The position numbers and the translations under genes are program-made. Below are positions 38,329-47,776 of a stretch of DNA of 64,000 nt, in pieces; the first letter of the stretch is position 1; every line of letters begins with the position of its first letter. The notes under the pieces are model-generated. The model saw only the letters and a program-made list of their open reading frames with translations. It searched no databases and had not been told where the DNA came from. This DNA comes from Phycisphaerae bacterium RAS1. Lineage in GTDB: Bacteria; Planctomycetota; Phycisphaerae; UBA1845; Fen-1342. The stretch is from the NCBI GenBank assembly GCA_007859745.1, contig SMLU01000002.1, positions 178,942 to 242,941 of the forward strand, given 5' to 3'.

Positions 38329-40404
38329 TCACATCACGCCGAGCACCTGTTTCGCCAGGTTCGGCGGCATCGGCTCGTAGCGCAGCGGCTCCATCGAGTA
38401 GGACGCGCGGCCCTGCGAAAGCGAGCGGACCGCCGTCACATAGCCGAACATGGTTGAAAGCGGGGCTTCGGCGTCGATGACGTGGTTCTTGCCGCGCATG
38501 CCGGTGTTGGTGATCGTCGCCCGCCGCGTCATCAGGTCGCCGTTGATCGGGCCGAAATATTCGTCGGGCGTCACGACCTCGACCTTCATGATCGGTTCAA
38601 GCAGCACCGGTCCGGCCGCCTCGACGGCTTTTTGCACCGCCATGCCCGCCGCGGACTCAAACGCGATTTCGGAGGAATCGCTCGAGTGCTCCTCGGCGTC
38701 CAGCAGAGTCGCCCGCACGTTGATCAGCGGATAACCGCCCAGCGCCCCGCTGCGGGCCGCGTCGCGGGCGCCTTGGCGAATCGCCGGCAGGTACGCCGGG
38801 TTGATCTTGCCGTCGGGCAGACGGCTGTCGAACGAGAAATTCTCGTGTCCCGGCAGGGGGGTGAACGGCTCGACGCGCATTTTCACCACGGCGAACTGCC
38901 CTTTGCCGGCGGTGGTCTGCCGCACCAATTTCCCTTCCGCTTCCGACGCGCGCGTGATCGTCTCGCGATACGCGACGCGCGGCTTGCCGGGCTTCACCGG
39001 CACGCCCATGTCGCGCTCCAGCCGGTGGCACATCACTTCCAGGTGCAGCTCGCCCATGCCGGAAATCAGCGTCTGGCCGGTCTCGGCGTCGGCGCGGTAA
39101 TCGAACGTCGGGTCGCTGCGGCTGAGCATCTGAAGCGCGTGCAACAGCTTGTCCCGATCGGCCGAGCTTTTCGGTTCGATCGACAGGCTGATGACCGTTT
39201 CGGGGAATTCGATGCGTTCGAGCAACACGCCGCCGTGCGTGTCGGTGAGCGTGTCGCCGGTGAGCGTTTCTTTCAGGCCGATGGCGGCGACGATGTCGCC
39301 GCAGAGAGCGTGGTCGATCTGTTCGCGGCGCTTGGCGAACATGCGGAAGAGCCGCGGCACGTTTTCCTTCTTGTTGCGGCCGACGTTCAGCACGCGGGCG
39401 CCGGCTTTCAGCACGCCCGAATAGACGCGGATGAAGTGCAGGTCGCTGTGCGCATCGGCGACGATCTTGAACACCAGCGCCGCCAGCGGCTCCTCCGGCG
39501 AGCATTTGCGGTGGATCAGCTTGTCGGGTTTCTGCGGGTCGTGCGCGGCCACCGGCGGAATGTCGAGCGGCGACGGCAGGTAGTCGCACACCGCGTCGAG
39601 CACGGGTTGCACGGCCATGAATTTCAGCGACGAGCCGCACAGCACGAGCTGGCAATGCAGGCCGATCACGCCTTTTCGCAAGGCGGCGCGCAGCTCGGCT
39701 TCGCCCGGCGGCTGGCCTTCAATGTACTTGCCCATCAGGGCGTCGTCGAGCTCGGCGGCTTTTTCTTCCAGGATGTGCCGGTACTTCTCAGCGTCCGCGA
39801 GAAACGCCTCGGGAATTTCGGTGGTCTCGAACTTGCTGCCGTCGCCGGTGGTCGGATAGTGCAGGGCCTTCATCCGCACGAGGTCGATCACGCCGCGGAA
39901 TTCGCTCTCCTGGCCCATGGGGATTTGGATGGCGACCGGGTTGGCCCCGAGCCGCTCGACGATCGAGCGTAGCGAGCCGTAATAATCAGCCCCGATCTTG
40001 TCCATCTTGTTCAGAAAGCAGACGCGCGGGACGCGATATTTCTCGGCCTGCCGCCAGACGGTTTCGCTCTGCGCCTCGACGCCCTCCTTGGCGTCGAACA
40101 CGACCACCGCGCCGTCCAGCACGCGCATGCTGCGCTCCACCTCGGCGGTGAAATCGACGTGGCCGGGGGTGTCGATCAGGTTGATGCGGCAGTCGCGCCA
40201 TTCGAGCGAGACGGCGGCGGAGTAGATCGTGATGCCGCGCTGCTGCTCTTCAACGTCGAAGTCGGTCGTGGTCGTGCCGTCGTCGACGTTCCCCATCTTG
40301 TGGATCATGCCGCTGTAATACAGCACGCGTTCCGTGGTGGTGGTCTTGCCGGCGTCGATGTGCGCGGCGATGCCGATGTTTCGTATCTTGGATAAGTCGT
40401 CCAC
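38329..40404 (-). CDS. fusA: translation elongation factor G (probable paralogue)
   Basis: Protein of 691 residues from GTG 40404 (VDDLSKIRNIG), the usual EF-G start; the open frame upstream lies in repeats. Motifs: G1 AHIDAGKTTTTER, G3 DTPGHVDFTAEVERS, G4 NKMD; C-terminal domains contain PLSTMFGYVTAVRSLSQGRA. EF-G moves tRNAs on the ribosome in a GTP-dependent way. The switch-I region reads GTTTTDFDVEEQQRGITI, different from the canonical GAATMDWMEQEQERGITI, so this may be one of the second EF-G forms known in several phyla. It is not accompanied by tuf, rpsL or rpsG, which also fits a paralogue. Confidence 0.9.
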   Translation of the reverse strand: MDDLSKIRNIGIAAHIDAGKTTTTERVLYYSGMIHKMGNVDDGTTTTDFDVEEQQRGITIYSAAVSLEWRDCRINLIDTPGHVDFTAEVERSMRVLDGAVVVFDAKEGVEAQSETVWRQAEKYRVPRVCFLNKMDKIGADYYGSLRSIVERLGANPVAIQIPMGQESEFRGVIDLVRMKALHYPTTGDGSKFETTEIPEAFLADAEKYRHILEEKAAELDDALMGKYIEGQPPGEAELRAALRKGVIGLHCQLVLCGSSLKFMAVQPVLDAVCDYLPSPLDIPPVAAHDPQKPDKLIHRKCSPEEPLAALVFKIVADAHSDLHFIRVYSGVLKAGARVLNVGRNKKENVPRLFRMFAKRREQIDHALCGDIVAAIGLKETLTGDTLTDTHGGVLLERIEFPETVISLSIEPKSSADRDKLLHALQMLSRSDPTFDYRADAETGQTLISGMGELHLEVMCHRLERDMGVPVKPGKPRVAYRETITRASEAEGKLVRQTTAGKGQFAVVKMRVEPFTPLPGHENFSFDSRLPDGKINPAYLPAIRQGARDAARSGALGGYPLINVRATLLDAEEHSSDSSEIAFESAAGMAVQKAVEAAGPVLLEPIMKVEVVTPDEYFGPINGDLMTRRATITNTGMRGKNHVIDAEAPLSTMFGYVTAVRSLSQGRASYSMEPLRYEPMPPNLAKQVLGVM

Positions 40405-40582
40405 GGGTGGGTCGCGCCCTGCTGTCGGAACATCACCCGCGGCGTCCGGCGGCGGGATCGATTCGCAGGCCTGGAATTTCGCGTGAATATATCGGGCGGA
40501 GGGGGCGAGCGGTACTCCGCTGGACTGCGAGGGTCGCAAAGGCCGTCACCAGGCGCGTTCGCCCGCGCGACCGGCGAGTCTG

Positions 40583-40613
40583 TCCGAACCCGCCGCGCCA
40601 AGCGGCGGGGTGA
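40583..40613. repeat. family B single arm upstream of the EF-G gene
   Basis: gaacccgccgcgccaagcgg-cggggtga, followed by a partial family-E arm (gagacgccgatgctcccg) at 40639-40656. Confidence 0.82.
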
Positions 40614-40662
40614 CGATCTCAAGCGGGCGGCACCGGCGAGACGCCGATGCTCCCGGCAGTTT

Positions 40663-41568
40663 TCATTCAAACTGCGTCATTCGACGCAACTGTGCCAGCC
40701 GATCGGCGACCGCTGCCGGCGTCGCCGCGACGCTGGCTTCGACCGAGAACGACTCGATGACGAACGACGCCACTACCGAGCCGCGGGCCATCGCCGAGCG
40801 GAGAGCCGCCGCGTCCGTCCGCTGCTGCGCCGCGAGGCAGCCCATCATCGCCCCGGCGAAGCTGTCGCCGCAGCCGGTCGGGTCCAGCACCGTTTCGGTC
40901 GGAAACGCGGGCATGACGAACAGGTCATCGCGCGCGACCAGCAAGCTGCCGTGCTCGCCTTTCTTGACCATCACGAACTGCGGCCCGAGCTTCAGGATGG
41001 CGCGGCCGGCTTTCACCAGATGAGATTCACCGGTCAGCAGCCGCGCCTCGCCCTCGTTCAACACGACACCGTGAACCGCCTTCAGCGTCTCGAGCAGGGC
41101 CGCCTTTTCATGGGTGATCCACCAGTTCATCGTGTCGCAGACGATCAGCTTCGCGTCCGCCAGGCGCCGGGCGAATTGGAGCTGTATGGCGGGGTGCGTG
41201 TTGGCGAGGAATACGAAATCGCTGCCGCTGAAGGCGGCTGGCACTTCGGCCGCCTTCTCGGTCAGGACGTTCAGTTTCACGTCGACCGTCTCCGCATCGT
41301 TCATGGCGCCGACGTATTTGCCGTGCCAGCGGAACGTGCGGCTGCCCTTGCGGAACTCGACGCCGGCCGTGTCCACGCCGCGCTTCCGCAGCGGATCGAG
41401 CAGATGGGCGTCGAAATCCTCGCCGACCACGCCGACCATGCGAACCGGGCCGAAAAGCGAGGCGGCGAGCGAGAAGTAGATCGCCGAGCCGCCCAGGACG
41501 CTTTCGGCGCGACCGTGCGGCGTTTCGACGGTGTCAATGCCGATCGAGCCGGTCACGAGCAGGGGCAT
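40663..41568 (-). CDS. PfkB-family carbohydrate/nucleoside kinase
   Basis: Protein of 301 residues, ATG 41568. PLLVTGSIGIDTVETP is the N-terminal substrate-binding motif; GGSAIYFSLAASLFG follows; the C-terminal signature DPTGCGDSFAGAMMG holds the catalytic Asp and the anion hole. Members phosphorylate sugars or nucleosides with ATP. The family cannot be narrowed further from sequence alone; adenosine-kinase-like or ribokinase-like activity are both possible. Confidence 0.9.
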   Translation of the reverse strand: MPLLVTGSIGIDTVETPHGRAESVLGGSAIYFSLAASLFGPVRMVGVVGEDFDAHLLDPLRKRGVDTAGVEFRKGSRTFRWHGKYVGAMNDAETVDVKLNVLTEKAAEVPAAFSGSDFVFLANTHPAIQLQFARRLADAKLIVCDTMNWWITHEKAALLETLKAVHGVVLNEGEARLLTGESHLVKAGRAILKLGPQFVMVKKGEHGSLLVARDDLFVMPAFPTETVLDPTGCGDSFAGAMMGCLAAQQRTDAAALRSAMARGSVVASFVIESFSVEASVAATPAAVADRLAQLRRMTQFE

Positions 41569-41589
41569 GCGCTCTCCAAGGTCACCCCT

Positions 41590-41693
41590 GAGCCTGTGAA
41601 CTCGATCGGGTGGAACGGGCATCTTGCCCGTTCCTGACACCGCGGGGACGGGCGAAACGCCCGTCCCACCCAAATGCTCACAGGCTCTCTGGC
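41590..41693. repeat. family G palindrome cluster with extended ends
   Basis: Outer arms gagcctgtga (41590) and tcacaggctc (to 41693) enclose gaacgggcatcttgcccgtt-cc and ggggacgggcgaaacgcccg-tccc. It lies immediately upstream of the PfkB gene. Confidence 0.88.
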
Positions 41694-41718
41694 GGGCAGA
41701 ATCTCCGAGCGAAACACG

Positions 41719-42975
41719 CTAGGAGCGCGACGCGCGAATCTGGCGCTTCAAACTCACAATCCCGAGCAGCATGAACGCGAACGGCGCCAGCCCCATCGGG
41801 CCGCAGCCGGCGCCGCAGGCCGGGATGTCGTCGGTGCCGCCGTTGTCATTGCCGTTTCCGTCCTCGTCGGTCCCGGAGGCCAGGAACGAAACCGTGTTGG
41901 CTTCCTGGTTGGTCGTCAGGAAATCCGTTTTTTCGTCGCCGGTAAACTCGCCCGCGGCCAGCGCGGTGGGGCCGGAGCCGGACTTGAACGTGTCCGGCTC
42001 GGCGAAGCCGCCTTCGTTATTGCCCAGCAGGACGCTGATTTCGTCGTTCTCAAAGTTCGCGGTCGCCAGGTCGATCGCACCGTCGCCGTCAAAGTCGCCG
42101 GCGATGAGATCTTCCGGGCGATTGCCGGCTGCAAACGACGCCGCGGCGCCGAACGTGCCGTCGCCCGTGCCCAGCAGGATGGACACGTCATCGGTGTTCG
42201 AATTGGCCACCGCCAGATCGAGGTTCGTGTCTTCGTTGAGATCGACGGCGATGACATCCAGCGGGTCGGTGCCGACGGCGAACGTCGTCACGTCGCCGAA
42301 GACGCCTCCGACGCCCTGCAGGCGAACCGCCGCGACGTTGCGGTCAAAATTGGCGGTAATGATGTCGGCGCGGCTGTCGCCGTTGAGGTCGCCCACCGCG
42401 ACGCCGCGCGGCCGGGCTTCGAGGGCGTCCGCGGCTTGCATGGAAATCGGCGCACCCGCGATGAACGTGCCGTCGTCCTGTTTGACGACGACCGTGACGG
42501 AGTCATCGTTCTGACTGACAACGACCAGGTCCAGCCCGTTTCCGCCGTCGATGTCCGCCGCGACCAGGTCGACCGGGCTGTCCCCGACGGCGACTGTCGC
42601 CGCCGCGCCGAAGGTGCCGTCGCCGTTGCCGTCCAGAACGCCGACCTGATCGGTCCCCTCCAGCGCAACGCCCAGGCCCAGTTCGGGGCCGTTCTGGAAG
42701 GCGACGATCGCAACCGGCCGCGAGTTGTCAGGCAGGGCGATGACATCCTGCCCTGTGAATGCCCCCGCGCCGTCGCCGAGAAACACCTGTAGCTCGCTGG
42801 TTTCCTGGTAGGCGACGACGAAGTCCAGTGCTCCGTCGCCGTTGAAATCACCGACGGCGACGGCGGTGGCGTCGCCGGAGGTCAGGTCCTCCTTGGACTT
42901 CAATTGCACCTGTGCGAATGCGTCGACGGCGAGCATCAGCAGCACGGCGGAGCCGGTGAGCGCGAATCGTGTCAT
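41719..42975 (-). CDS. secreted FG-GAP/VCBS-repeat protein with a Cys-type C-terminal sorting signal
   Basis: Protein of 418 residues, ATG 42975. A signal peptide (LTGSAVLLMLAVDAFA) is followed by seven-blade-like repeats of the form VAVGDFNGDGALDFVVAYQ, VAADIDGGNGLDLVVV and similar, which are FG-GAP/VCBS beta-propeller units binding Ca2+ in the DxDxDG loops. The C-terminus IPACGAGCGPMGLAPFAFML then a helix and KRQIRASRS has the Cys-rich + helix + basic layout of MYXO-/other CTERM sorting tags. Probably surface-displayed; ligand unknown. Confidence 0.85.
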   Translation of the reverse strand: MTRFALTGSAVLLMLAVDAFAQVQLKSKEDLTSGDATAVAVGDFNGDGALDFVVAYQETSELQVFLGDGAGAFTGQDVIALPDNSRPVAIVAFQNGPELGLGVALEGTDQVGVLDGNGDGTFGAAATVAVGDSPVDLVAADIDGGNGLDLVVVSQNDDSVTVVVKQDDGTFIAGAPISMQAADALEARPRGVAVGDLNGDSRADIITANFDRNVAAVRLQGVGGVFGDVTTFAVGTDPLDVIAVDLNEDTNLDLAVANSNTDDVSILLGTGDGTFGAAASFAAGNRPEDLIAGDFDGDGAIDLATANFENDEISVLLGNNEGGFAEPDTFKSGSGPTALAAGEFTGDEKTDFLTTNQEANTVSFLASGTDEDGNGNDNGGTDDIPACGAGCGPMGLAPFAFMLLGIVSLKRQIRASRS

Positions 42976-43165
42976 CTGGAATCCTCCTTGCGTTTCCGTG
43001 GCGCGCAGCCGCGGCCTCAATGCCGGCGGCCCGCACCGGATTTGTCGCCCGGATCATCGCACGGCGGCGGCGGCGTGGCAAGGTGGAGCAAGGGGGGTGG
43101 CTTCGGTTACGCACATCCCGACGAACGTCGCGTTGGCAATCCAGGAGTCGCGGTCGGCGGCGTCT

Positions 43166-43265
43166 TTCCGAACCCGCCGCGCCAAGCGGCGGGTTGACGC
43201 TCGTTAACGATCGGCGCCCCGCAGGCCGCGGACGTCAGCCCGCCGCTTGGCGCGGCGGGTTCGGA
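43166..43265. repeat. family B repeat pair
   Basis: gaacccgccgcgccaagcgg-cgggttga at 43170 and its inverse cagcccgccgcttggcgcgg-cgggttcgg at 43236-43264, between the FG-GAP gene and queF. No other feature is seen in 42976-43312. Confidence 0.9.
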
Positions 43266-43312
43266 TCGATATGCCCACCAGATCAAGATGTCTGGTCGCA
43301 CCCGTTCCGAGT

Positions 43313-43684
43313 CTACCGCGTTCGGCCGGGCGGCCGCTTGTACCGGGCAGTTATGACCGAACGCATGCCCCCGCGCGGGCGCCAGCGTGATTGCACGGTT
43401 ATTCGCCGCGGCGACAGCAGCAGGACCAGGTCGTCGAGAATGCGGTTGGTGACCGCCTCGTAGTAGATGCCCTGCTGTCGAAAGGACTGGAGGTAGAGCT
43501 TGAGGCTCTTCAGCTCGACGCAGGATTTGTCCGGTACGTAGGCGATGATGAGCGTCCCGAAGTCGGGCTGGCCCGTGACCGGGCAGACGCTGGTGAACTC
43601 CGGCGCGACGTGCCGGATGACATAGTCGCGCTGCGGAGCCGGGTTCTCGAACGTGTCGATGGCGGGCGGCGTCGGCTTGGGCAT
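43313..43684 (-). CDS. queF: NADPH-dependent 7-cyano-7-deazaguanine (preQ0) reductase
   Basis: Protein of 123 residues, ATG 43684, a unimodular QueF. It reduces the nitrile of preQ0 to preQ1 in queuosine synthesis for tRNA. FTSVCPVTGQPDFGTLIIAY carries the catalytic Cys, and ELKSLKLYLQSFRQQGIYYE and TNRILDDLV are the conserved substrate and NADPH elements. The length fits the short bacterial type. No other que genes are in the window. Confidence 0.93.
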   Translation of the reverse strand: MPKPTPPAIDTFENPAPQRDYVIRHVAPEFTSVCPVTGQPDFGTLIIAYVPDKSCVELKSLKLYLQSFRQQGIYYEAVTNRILDDLVLLLSPRRITVQSRWRPRGGMRSVITARYKRPPGRTR

Positions 43685-43759
43685 CGATGTGTTTCCTCGG
43701 GCGGTCAGGGTCGGCCCGGCAAACGAGTTGGCCGCGCCAGTGTCGATATACTACCGCCC

Positions 43760-46700
43760 GTGTCAAAAAGCCGCCGCTATCCCACCCACCGCCTCAATCA
43801 CTTCGCGGCCGCGTGCGCGCTTGCTTGCGCGTTGGTCTTTGCAGCCGGCTCCGTCGCGCAGGACACGCAGGCCACGACGCAGCCCGCGTCCCAGCCGGCG
43901 GTGATCGAGCTGACCGGCGGCGACCTCACGAGTGAATCCGTTCAGCAGCAACTACGGCAGGCTGAGGGCAGCACTGAATTTGGCGAGACGCTCAAGGCCA
44001 AGCTGATCGACGCCTACCGCCAGACGCTGCTGCAAATCGAATCGGCGGCGACATGGAATGCGAAAGCGGCGGAGTTTCAGCGCCTCAAGCAGGAGGCGCC
44101 GGAGCAACTGGCGCTCGTTCGCGCCCGGCTCGCCGCGGTCAGTGAACCCGCGTCGCGGCCGGTCAGTCAGCCGGCCGCGGACATGCCGCTGCCGCAGATG
44201 GAACAGCGGCTAGCGGAGCTGGAGCGCGATCTCAACGACCAGCGTGCGGTCGCGCAGCGCCTTGAAAACGAGTCCGCCAACCGCAACGAGCGCCGCGCGG
44301 CGATCCCCAAGCGACTGGCCGAAACGGGTGAGACGGTCGAGCAGGTGAATCGCGAGCTCGCCGCCGTGGCGCCGGCCGACGAGCCGCCCGAACTGACACT
44401 CGGCCGGCGGCGGCTGCTGGTGGCGCGGCGTGCGGCGATCCTGGCCGAGCGCAAGGCGCTCGAGGAAGAGCTGAGCTGCTGGAACGCGCGTGCTGAACTG
44501 CTGACCGCCAGTCGCGACGAAGCCCGGCTGATCGCGTCCGGCCGGGAGCGGGCGGTCGAGGAATGGGCCCGTTTCGTGCAGGACCGACGCCGGGCCGAAG
44601 CGGAGGAGCAGGCCGCGCTGGCGCAGCGTGAGGCGCGCTCCAGTCTGCCCGCCGTCCGTTCGTTGGCCGAAGAGAACGAGCAACTGGCGCGCCGCCGCGG
44701 TGAAGCCGTGGCCGCGACCGAGGCGGCGGCCGCCGAGCTGCGAAAGGCGACCGAAGAGAGCGACCGATTGCAGCAGCAGTTCGACGAAGCGCGCGACAAG
44801 CTGCAGAAGACGGGCCGGTTGGGCGGATTCGGGCCGCAGGTGCGGCGCTTCCGCGACGGCCTCAACAAGCAACGCAATGAGTTTCGCCGATCCGTCGCGG
44901 CGCACACGCGCCTGGCCGAGGAGATCGACGCCCGGTCCAGCGAACTGGCGGGTTTGCGGTTTGATCCGCGGCAGAGCGACTCCCACGTCCGCAAGACGAT
45001 CGAGACGGTCGCGCCGCCGGATCGCGAGTTCGTCGCTCAAAAGGTCAAGGAGCTGCTGCAGACGCGCAACGACTATATCCAGGCGCTACGCAACGCATAT
45101 GAAACCCAGTGGACCATGCTGGTCCGCCTGGCCGATGCTCAGCGGAGCGTTGTGAACAAGGCGCAGCAACTGGGCGCGCTGATCGACGAACAGGCGTTCT
45201 GGCTGCGCAGCGCCCAGCCGCTCTGGCAGGCGCGCTGGCCGGATAACCTCATCCCCGACGCAGCCGATTGGGCCGCGCTGCCGCGAAAGCTGATCGCCGA
45301 CGCGCGCGCAAACTTGCAGATCTATCTGGCCGCGCTGGTCTGCCTTGGAATCCTGGCCGACTCCCGGTTTCGCGCACCGCGGGCATTGAAACGCATCGCC
45401 GCACGCGTGCGCGGCGCCTACACCGACTCCATGCGGCTCACGATCGAGGCCTCGCTTTGGACTGGCGCGGCCGCGCTGCTGTGGCCCTCTCTGCTGTACT
45501 TCGCAGCCTGGCGCTGCGACGCGATGGCGGGCGCCGGCGAGTTCGAATGCGGGCTGTCATTCGGCCTGCGCCGCGGCGCATCCGTGCTTCTCGCGTGGTT
45601 GCTCATCCGTCGCGTCAGCCGCGCGGATGGTCTGGGCGCAGTTCATTTCCGCTGGGCGCCGGAGGCGCTGCGGGTGGTGCGGCGCGAGTTCGCCTGGTCG
45701 GCGTGGATCGCGGTGCCGGTGGCCTTTTGCACGGCCTACTCCGAGCTGAGCGCCGACGACGTTTGGCGCGACTCCGTTGCCCGCATGATCTTCATCGCCG
45801 GCATGCTGGGCCTCGCGATTCTGGCGCTGCGCGTCCTCCATCCCGTCAGCGGCGTCCCCGCCGCTCTGCTGAAGGCCGCCGTGCCATCCTGGCTCTCGCG
45901 CACGCGCCTGATCTGGTATCCGCTGCTCGTGGGCGTGCCGCTGGTGCTCGCGATCACGGCGGCCATGGGCTATTCGTACACCGCGGTGCAGTTTGCCCGG
46001 CGGACGATCGCCACGCTCTGCATAACGCTCAGCGTGGTCGCCGTGCACGCGCTGGCGATCCGGGCGGTCTTCGTCGCGCAGCGTTCCATGGCGATCGAGC
46101 AATGGCGCAAGGCGCGCGCCCGCGTGGCGCAGGAGCAGGCCGAGCGGCACACGGGCGCGGCGCCCGCCGCCACGCTCTCGGAGGACGTGCCGATCGACAT
46201 CGGCACGATCGGCGCCCAGACCGGCCACCTCTTGCGAAGTTTGAGCGTCTTCGCGCTGCTGATCGGCGGCTGGCTCATCTGGGTCGATATTCTTCCGGCC
46301 TTCAGTTTCGTGCAGCGCATGGAACTCTGGTCGAACGTCGTTGAAATCGCCGAAGGCGAGGGGGCCGCAACGCTCGTGAAACGCGTCGTTCCGGTGACGC
46401 TGGCGGACCTGGGGCTGGCGCTGCTCGTGCTGACGATCACCTATATCCTGACGCGCAACCTGCCCGGCCTGCTCGAGATCACGATTCTCTCCCGACTGCC
46501 GCTGGAGCCCGCCGGGCGCTACGCGGCCGCCACCGTGACGCGCTATCTCCTCGTCATCCTCGGCGTGGGGATCGCGTTCAGCACGGTCGGCTGGGGCTGG
46601 TCGAAGATTCAATGGCTGGCGGCCGGCATCACGGTCGGCCTGGGATTCGGCTTGCAGGAGATCTTCGCGAACTTCGTCTCCGGCCTGATCATCCTGTTCG

Positions 46701-47221
46701 AGCGGCCCATCCGCCTGGGCGACATCGTGACCATCAACAACGTCAGCGGCATGGTGACCAAGATTCGCATCCGAGCTACGACGCTCCTCGACGCCGATCG
46801 GCGCGAGCTGATCATTCCGAACAAGGAGTTCGTCACCGGACAGGTGTCGAACTGGACGCTCAGCGACACCGTGCAGCGGGTCATCGTGACGGTCGGCGTG
46901 GCGTACGGCTCGGACGTTCGCGTGGTCGCGGACACGCTGCAGCGCGTCGCCAAGGCCAACCGCCTGGTGCTGGAGGACCCGCCGCCGATGGCCTTCTTCT
47001 TGAATTTCGGCGCGAGCACGCTCAATTTCGACCTTCGCGTGCATGTCCGCGGCGTTGAGGACATGCTCCAGGCGCAGCACGAATTGAACAGCGCCATCGA
47101 CGCCGCGTTCCGCGAGGCCGGCATCGAAATCGCATTTCCCCAGCAGGACGTGCATATCCGCTCGCTCCCTCCCGGCGGCGATCCCGCCTTTCCGATCCCG
47201 CCGCGCCAAGCGGCGGGTTGA
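43760..47221 (+). CDS. large MscS-family mechanosensitive channel (MscK/MscM-like)
   Basis: Protein of 1,153 residues from GTG 43760. A signal peptide (FAAACALACALVFAAGSVA) leads a long coiled-coil/periplasmic region (about 40-520), then about eleven transmembrane helices and a C-terminal MscS domain: AAGITVGLGFGLQEIFANFV (pore helix TM3), NNVSGMVTKIRIRATTLL and ELIIPNKEFVTGQVSNWTL (beta domain). Such channels open under membrane tension to release solutes. The final residues (PPRQAAG) and TGA derive from a family-B repeat. The start 75 bases downstream of the queF start makes queF divergent with a short shared promoter region. Confidence 0.92.
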   Translation: MSKSRRYPTHRLNHFAAACALACALVFAAGSVAQDTQATTQPASQPAVIELTGGDLTSESVQQQLRQAEGSTEFGETLKAKLIDAYRQTLLQIESAATWNAKAAEFQRLKQEAPEQLALVRARLAAVSEPASRPVSQPAADMPLPQMEQRLAELERDLNDQRAVAQRLENESANRNERRAAIPKRLAETGETVEQVNRELAAVAPADEPPELTLGRRRLLVARRAAILAERKALEEELSCWNARAELLTASRDEARLIASGRERAVEEWARFVQDRRRAEAEEQAALAQREARSSLPAVRSLAEENEQLARRRGEAVAATEAAAAELRKATEESDRLQQQFDEARDKLQKTGRLGGFGPQVRRFRDGLNKQRNEFRRSVAAHTRLAEEIDARSSELAGLRFDPRQSDSHVRKTIETVAPPDREFVAQKVKELLQTRNDYIQALRNAYETQWTMLVRLADAQRSVVNKAQQLGALIDEQAFWLRSAQPLWQARWPDNLIPDAADWAALPRKLIADARANLQIYLAALVCLGILADSRFRAPRALKRIAARVRGAYTDSMRLTIEASLWTGAAALLWPSLLYFAAWRCDAMAGAGEFECGLSFGLRRGASVLLAWLLIRRVSRADGLGAVHFRWAPEALRVVRREFAWSAWIAVPVAFCTAYSELSADDVWRDSVARMIFIAGMLGLAILALRVLHPVSGVPAALLKAAVPSWLSRTRLIWYPLLVGVPLVLAITAAMGYSYTAVQFARRTIATLCITLSVVAVHALAIRAVFVAQRSMAIEQWRKARARVAQEQAERHTGAAPAATLSEDVPIDIGTIGAQTGHLLRSLSVFALLIGGWLIWVDILPAFSFVQRMELWSNVVEIAEGEGAATLVKRVVPVTLADLGLALLVLTITYILTRNLPGLLEITILSRLPLEPAGRYAAATVTRYLLVILGVGIAFSTVGWGWSKIQWLAAGITVGLGFGLQEIFANFVSGLIILFERPIRLGDIVTINNVSGMVTKIRIRATTLLDADRRELIIPNKEFVTGQVSNWTLSDTVQRVIVTVGVAYGSDVRVVADTLQRVAKANRLVLEDPPPMAFFLNFGASTLNFDLRVHVRGVEDMLQAQHELNSAIDAAFREAGIEIAFPQQDVHIRSLPPGGDPAFPIPPRQAAG
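47192..47221. repeat. family B repeat arm encoding the mscS C-terminus
   Basis: ccgatcccgccgcgccaagc-ggcgggttga; the TGA at 47219-47221 is the channel gene's stop codon. Confidence 0.9.
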
Positions 47222-47267
47222 CCTCCGGGGACTCAGGGGGCCCCACTATCGGCGAGCGGCGACGCGG

Positions 47268-47597
47268 TCATCGCAGCCAGGGCAGGATGCACTTGGGGCA
47301 ATACAGCGCACCGTCGTACACGCGCCATCCCTCGGCAATCGCGTGCTGCGCGAACGCAGCGTCGACGTAGCCGTAAATGCCGGCGCTGTCGAGATACTGT
47401 TCGGCGCCGTCGCCGAACTGCGCCGCGAGGCGGTCAAGGGCCTTGTTGAACCAGGCGATGCTGATCGATTTGCGTCCGTGGCAGGCGATGCACTCGCAAT
47501 AGCGCTCCGAGTAGTCGCGCGTCAGATGCAAGTGCTGCTCGCGCAGCGCGTTTTCCTGCTCGCGCACCGCGGCGCTGCGCTCGTCCCCGATGTTCAT
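47268..47597 (-). CDS. small CxxC protein of unknown function
   Basis: Protein of 109 residues, ATG 47597. Two Cys pairs, CECIACHG (about 37-44) and CPKC (about 101-104), could bind zinc or a metal. Between them is a mostly helical region (SIAWFNKALDRLAAQFGDG). The open frame extends upstream through a family-H repeat and is probably not translated there. Family unknown. Confidence 0.6.
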   Translation of the reverse strand: MNIGDERSAAVREQENALREQHLHLTRDYSERYCECIACHGRKSISIAWFNKALDRLAAQFGDGAEQYLDSAGIYGYVDAAFAQHAIAEGWRVYDGALYCPKCILPWLR

Positions 47598-47650
47598 GAG
47601 GCTCACGATCCTCGTCGCGGCGCGGCGGCAGCGTCGCCGCGCCGGTCTTT

Positions 47651-47721
47651 GGGGGACCGGCCTCCGGCCGGTCTCCTCGCACCGCAACCAATCCGACAGA
47701 CCGGCCGAAGGCCGATCCCCC
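47651..47721. repeat. family H palindrome (intergenic)
   Basis: gggggaccggcctccggccg-gtct and cagaccggccgaaggccgat-cccccc, upstream of the CxxC gene. Confidence 0.85.
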
Positions 47722-47776
47722 CCCCCAAAAAAATGACCCACTGCTCCTGATCATATTCCGCCCCGACGGGCCGACG

